From positions 54,148 to 118,147 of the forward strand of contig JAYODW010000008.1 in NCBI GenBank assembly GCA_038116745.1: a stretch of DNA of 64,000 nt, in the 5' to 3' direction. The position numbers and the translations under genes were made by a program. The DNA is from JAYODW01 sp038116745. Lineage in GTDB: Bacteria > Pseudomonadota > Gammaproteobacteria > Ga0077536. The notes below the pieces were generated by a model. It did no database searches and was not told the origin of the DNA. It saw only the letters and a program-made list of their open reading frames with translations. Numbering within the stretch: the first letter of the stretch is position 1; each line of letters starts with the position of its first letter. Below, piece after piece: positions 60,494-64,000 of the stretch.

Positions 60494-61135
60494 CGCGCCT
60501 GAACAGATCCCGTCGATCCGCAGATGCACCCGCCGCAGCCCGGCCGCGGCGGTTTTCGGCAGCACGACAATCAGCGCATCCTCATCCCAGAAACCGACCT
60601 GATCGATCCACCGCAGGCACGCACGCAGCTCGCCCGCCAGCGCGCTGTAAGCCGCCAGGCTGTGGCCCGCCACAAAACGCACGCCGACGCAGCTCAACGG
60701 ATCGTCATAACGGCGCGAGCGCGATATTTCGGATTCCAGGCGAGCGCGAACGGCGGGGAAAGAAAGCACGCCCAGGGGCTCGACCGTAGTTGCGCTGCGC
60801 CCCATGAGGCCAAGCAGATCGCTCACGGCGCGCCGACGTTCGATCAGCACCAGCAGCAGGCTTTCGCCCGGCGCCGCACCGCAGCGCTGCGTTAAACCGA
60901 GCAAGGCACCATCCTGACTGAAGCGCCAGGCCATCGCTTCTTCCCGCGTGGGCGCCCGGAACGGGATCCCACCGCTGCGCACATCAACACCGCGCAGCGC
61001 CTCCGGGGTTGTGCCCAGCTGACGCGCGGCCGTGGCGTTAGCCCATAGCACGCGGTGGGCACGGTCTGTCGCTATCAGCCCCAGCGCGGGCTCTGCGTCA
61101 AAATTCTGATCGTGGCGTGGGTCTGCATCCAGCAT
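60494..61135 (-). CDS. PAS protein with degenerate GGDEF domain, 3' end lost in gap
   Basis: N-terminal PAS-like segment (ALGLIATDRAHRVLWANATAARQLG) followed by the start of a GGDEF-like fold: LSFPAVRARLESEISRSRRYDDPLSCVGVRFV, then WIDQVGFWDEDALIVVLPKTA. The expected GGDEF signature is DEDAL here (60572-60586), so cyclase activity is unlikely. About 213 residues are visible before the N run. It may act as a scaffold or c-di-GMP effector. The gene lies 96 bases downstream of the ABC ATPase gene on the same strand. Confidence 0.75.
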
Positions 61136-61231
61136 GGGTCATTGCGCACCTTATCGGGTCCCCTTGCTAGCGGCCCCAATTGCCGGATCTTTACCCCGCA
61201 GTCCTTCGTACCGGGGCGACGCCGCTGCTTC

Positions 61232-61939
61232 TCAGGCGTCGACAAACCGCAGAAAACCAGCATCTGCCGTCGCGCCCCCGCCGACCTCTGCCAGTTCCAG
61301 GGGACGACCGCTAAAAGCAAGGCGACCGCCATGCAACACCGCCACGCGGTCACACAGTCCACCTGCTTCGGCCAGTCGATGCGTGGTCAAAAGCAGGGTC
61401 TGCCCGGCATCGCGCGCGGCGCTCAGTCGCGCGACCGACTGTGCGAGGGCACGCCCGTCCAGCCCGCTGAAAGGCTCGTCGAGTATCAGCAGCGGGCAGT
61501 CGCTCAGCAGAGCCATGGTCAATCCGAGTTTCTGCACGTTCCCCTTGGAGAAGTGCCGCACGGGCGCACTCAGCTGCGCCGGATCGAGGTCCAGCCCGGC
61601 GGCCAGCGCACACGCCTCCTCGGGACGGTAGGCGCGGGTGTACAGACCGGCGACGTAGCGCAGGCAGTCGTGACCGGACACGGCCGGCGGGGGGCTGAAG
61701 TGCTCGGCGAGATAGAACACCGCGGCACGCGCTGCCGAGTCTGAATGCGGACGACCTGAAATGCGGATCCGGCCGCTATCGAACACGAGAAGATTCAGCA
61801 CACAACGCAGCAGGCTGGATTTGCCCGCGCCGTTCAGTCCCATCAGCGCAAACGCCTCACCGTGTCCAATCTCGAACGACACCTCGGACAGAACCTCGCG
61901 CGCACCGAAGCGCTTACTGACCCGCTCGACGCTGAGCAT
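61232..61939 (-). CDS. ABC transporter ATP-binding protein
   Basis: ATPase of 235 residues. Walker A is LMGLNGAGKSSLL, the Q-loop region FYLAEHFSPPP, the signature FSKGNVQKLGL (for LSGGQ) and Walker B LLILDEPFSGLDG, with H-loop TTHRLAEAG. The open frame runs to 62014 over the pseudopilin stop, but ATG 61939 (MLSVERVSKRFG) is the natural start. It should drive the ABC-2 permease whose gene lies at 63432-64000 in the same operon. Confidence 0.92.
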   Translation of the reverse strand: MLSVERVSKRFGAREVLSEVSFEIGHGEAFALMGLNGAGKSSLLRCVLNLLVFDSGRIRISGRPHSDSAARAAVFYLAEHFSPPPAVSGHDCLRYVAGLYTRAYRPEEACALAAGLDLDPAQLSAPVRHFSKGNVQKLGLTMALLSDCPLLILDEPFSGLDGRALAQSVARLSAARDAGQTLLLTTHRLAEAGGLCDRVAVLHGGRLAFSGRPLELAEVGGGATADAGFLRFVDA

Positions 61940-61962
61940 CGCGTGCGATGTTTCAGCTGCGC

Positions 61963-62676
61963 TCAGTAGAGGTACACCGCGTTGCACAGCTGTTGATTGC
62001 CCGCAATGTTCCACACCGGGGGTGTCTGACTGCTGTCAACACAGTCAGCGCTGGAGTGTGACAACGGGCCGAAGGTGCCGCCCTCAGACACCGCGTGACG
62101 CAGTACACCGGAGCGCGGCAGGCCGTCATCGATCTTGGTATCGAGTTCAGCCAGAACGTTTACCGGGATCCCCGCGCCCAGCACCAGATTGAGCTGCTCA
62201 GTCGGCGTCGCGCTCTGATCGAAATAATCGGTGCTGCGATAAAGCATCAGGAAGCCGTTGAATGCGTTACGCGGCGCCTTATCCGTCTGGTTCTGACTCG
62301 GCGCCTCGCTGCCACCGCTGTAGCTGCCCTGAATAAAGCGTGCCTTCGACAGGTGTTCCCACAGCGCCAGCGCTTCTGTGAAATCACTGCCGTTCGCGCC
62401 GTCGAGGCGTCCATTGCCGTTGCCGCCGGTCGTCACACCCGGGATCGCCTTGCGCGCATTGTCCGCGCTCCAGTCGCCAGGCACCTGCCGGTAGCGATCG
62501 ATGAAGCCGTAATACGCCGCCTGTACGCCGCTGTTCTGATCGGCGATGTTGCGCACGCGGGCACTGGTTATCAGCTCCTGACCCTTGAGGATCCCGCCAA
62601 GCAGAAGGCCGATGATGACCAGCACGATCGCGATTTCAACCAGTGTGAACCCGCGGTTTTTGAATGATGCATACAT
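61963..62676 (-). CDS. Type IV pilin/type II pseudopilin-like protein
   Basis: Protein of 237 residues with a class III prepilin signal: short basic leader, then G|FTLVEIAIVLVIIGLLLGGIL, so the prepilin peptidase cuts before F. The following amphipathic helix (KGQELITSARVRNIADQNSG) and the globular segment AAYYGFIDRYRQVPGDWSADNA are typical of larger pseudopilins. No other pilus gene is present. It lies 23 bases upstream of the ABC ATPase gene, which is unusual context. Confidence 0.87.
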   Translation of the reverse strand: MYASFKNRGFTLVEIAIVLVIIGLLLGGILKGQELITSARVRNIADQNSGVQAAYYGFIDRYRQVPGDWSADNARKAIPGVTTGGNGNGRLDGANGSDFTEALALWEHLSKARFIQGSYSGGSEAPSQNQTDKAPRNAFNGFLMLYRSTDYFDQSATPTEQLNLVLGAGIPVNVLAELDTKIDDGLPRSGVLRHAVSEGGTFGPLSHSSADCVDSSQTPPVWNIAGNQQLCNAVYLY

Positions 62677-62724
62677 GCTCGAGCACTCCTCTCAGACAGA
62701 TTTTCGCCGCATTGCAACCATGAC

Positions 62725-63435
62725 TCAGCGTGCGCCTGAAGCCGGCACAGCCCGACGCGGTTGCGAAGAAATGCCCTGTGCAGGACTTACATCTTCTTTT
62801 TCAAAGGGCGGTGGCAGCAAGCGCCCCGGTGCCGCCGGCGGGCTGTTGAGGTCCTCCAACAGCCGCTGATGCAGCTGACCGACCCAGACTGGCCGCGTGC
62901 GATCACCGGGCGTGGCGGCCAACAGCTCAGCCAGCCTGAGCGCGAGCAGAGGATCGCGCAGCCGATGGCGCGCAACAAAAACCGCATGCGCCATCCACGG
63001 CCAGCGCGTGGCCGGATCATCCGGGTACGCCGCAGACACAACCTCAACCATACGGCGCTGCCGCGCCGGTGAGCCTGCCTCAGCGTACAAGCGCATCGCG
63101 GCCTGTAACGGGTAGCTGAACCGCGGGTCCAGTTTCAGCGCCAGCTCCAGCCAGTGCGCCAGGTGTTCTGAATTCAGCTGTGCGTAGCGCGCGGTCGGAC
63201 CCGCACCGCTTTCCGCAATGTGCAGCCAGAGCATGATCGCGCGCGCCATAAGATCGGGCTGTCCGAAAGACAGGGCGCGCGCGCTGAGGACATCCGGCGC
63301 GTCCGGCAGGGTGGTGCTGACCGGCGGCTGCAGCCGCGACACTCCTGCTCCAAGAAGCTGGGCCAGAACAGTTACCACCAGCAGCAGCCAGACGCCTGTG
63401 GGCGGACGCTGCACCGGAGCCGCCGCAGAGTTCAT
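62725..63435 (-). CDS. Membrane-anchored helical-repeat protein in the ABC operon
   Basis: Protein of 236 residues with one N-terminal membrane helix (TGVWLLLVVTVLAQLLGAGVS) and a TPR-like helical domain (LAHWLELALKLDPRFSYPLQAAMRLYAEAG; LLALRLAELLAATPGD). A Pro/Ser-rich tail follows. The start overlaps the stop of the permease gene as ATGA, so they are translated together. Probably a periplasm-facing scaffold of the transporter or pseudopilus. Confidence 0.72.
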   Translation of the reverse strand: MNSAAAPVQRPPTGVWLLLVVTVLAQLLGAGVSRLQPPVSTTLPDAPDVLSARALSFGQPDLMARAIMLWLHIAESGAGPTARYAQLNSEHLAHWLELALKLDPRFSYPLQAAMRLYAEAGSPARQRRMVEVVSAAYPDDPATRWPWMAHAVFVARHRLRDPLLALRLAELLAATPGDRTRPVWVGQLHQRLLEDLNSPPAAPGRLLPPPFEKEDVSPAQGISSQPRRAVPASGAR

Positions 63436-64000
63436 GTGGGGGACTTCCGGCGATAAACGTCGTACAGACCGATCGCGGTCAGCATCAGCGCACCGATGAG
63501 CGCCTCGGTGATAAGCCTTGCCAGCTCAACGGCGCCGGGCGGCGCGACGAACCAGAGCGTCTGTGCCTGGCGCCCGAGCGCGGGCAGGAGGGCGGCAATC
63601 ACCCGGATCAGCCCGCCGATAAAATCCGCAGAGACCGACCCACCGCCGCTGGCGGCGGCCAGAAGAACGAGGCCCTCGCCGGACCGCGCGAGCAGGTAAA
63701 AAGCCAGAACGGCGACCACCACGAGCGGCGGCTGTCTGATGGTGGTCGCAAACATGCTGGCGGCCGCGACCACCACGCAGAACTCTGCACCCAGAGAGAT
63801 GCTCCACGCCGTCGCTGCCCACGAGCCGGCTAGGCAGAAAATGGGAAAACTGCCCGCAGCCGCGAGCAGCAGCGCAAGGAGCAGAAAACCGCACAACCGT
63901 CCCCAGTACCACTGGCCGCGGGTAACCGGGCCAGCGAGGGTCATTTCGAGCAGCCCGCCTTGGCGTTCAGCGGACAGACTAAAGGCGACCGAGGCCGCCA
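63432..64000 (-). CDS. ABC-2 type permease, 5' end outside window
   Basis: The frame is open to the window end (AASVAFSLSAERQGGLLEM...), so the gene begins beyond 64000. ERQGGLLEMTLAGPVTRGQWYWG is the conserved ABC-2 permease segment (ERxxGTLE...P). Five hydrophobic helices follow (FLLLALLLAAAGSFPIFCL, AEFCVVVAAASMFATTI, LVVVAVLAFYLLARS, LIRVIAALLPAL, LITEALIGALMLTAIGLYDV). Likely the membrane half of the transporter whose ATPase gene is at 61232-61939. Confidence 0.85.
   Translation of the reverse strand, partial: AASVAFSLSAERQGGLLEMTLAGPVTRGQWYWGRLCGFLLLALLLAAAGSFPIFCLAGSWAATAWSISLGAEFCVVVAAASMFATTIRQPPLVVVAVLAFYLLARSGEGLVLLAAASGGGSVSADFIGGLIRVIAALLPALGRQAQTLWFVAPPGAVELARLITEALIGALMLTAIGLYDVYRRKSPT

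Overview
This is a GC-rich, gene-dense chromosomal window. It most resembles an unclassified gammaproteobacterium. The main taxonomic hint is a Crp-type regulator divergent from a YhfA-like OsmC gene, the same arrangement as crp/yhfA in Escherichia coli. The many outer-membrane beta-barrels (TpsB, FadL, MipA, DUF481, an OMF lipoprotein) show a Gram-negative cell. A run of exactly 100 N (60394-60493) shows a draft or metagenome assembly. I saw no CRISPR array, insertion sequence or prophage block.

Layout. 1-5615: a two-partner secretion pair, the 3' part of a TpsB transporter and a complete 1382-residue TpsA exoprotein. 5599-18615: a patchwork of catabolic and housekeeping enzymes: GMC oxidoreductase, a membrane-anchored hemerythrin, FkbM methyltransferase, epimerase, proline-iminopeptidase-like hydrolase, TauD dioxygenase, VOC protein, KdsC-like phosphatase, two amidohydrolases, a cupin and an unrecognised gene pair. 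18959-24919: a membrane run holding an AI-2E family protein, then OMF, HlyD-type adaptor and DUF2955 pump (a tripartite efflux system), then a potassium-channel-like protein coupled to the pump gene. 25028-34852: a cell-envelope block with a large secreted protein of three repeated modules, a SYLF protein and a complete MoxR-DUF58-DUF4381-VWA-VWA-TPR-BatD operon whose genes overlap or nearly touch. 34954-44409: an unknown exported protein, DUF481 and MipA barrels, an octaheme cytochrome c fused to TPRs, a FadL porin, an arylsulfatase and a small barrel.

44701-57595: a membrane histidine kinase with two homopolymer frameshifts, an enolase-superfamily enzyme with gamma-carbonic anhydrase, a luciferase-like monooxygenase, glutaminase, enoyl-CoA hydratase with an NADH dehydrogenase-like flavoprotein, a PAS histidine kinase, a hydrolase, and phosphoglucomutase broken at a G8 tract. 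57777-64000: a stand-alone YqaJ nuclease, tRNA-Met(CAU), a thioesterase, crp and OsmC, the assembly gap, a PAS/degenerate GGDEF protein, and an ABC-2 transporter operon that also contains a pseudopilin.

The most coherent gene groups are the TPS pair, the efflux/channel run, the MoxR/Bat operon and the ABC/pseudopilin operon. No single unprecedented system is proven here. The best leads are the TpsA with a pre-toxin domain but no room for a toxin, the efflux pump coupled to an ion channel, the octaheme-TPR cytochrome beside FadL and a sulfatase, and the pseudopilin inside an ABC operon. The frameshifts in pgm and in the kinase are either assembly errors or real on/off or inactivating events.
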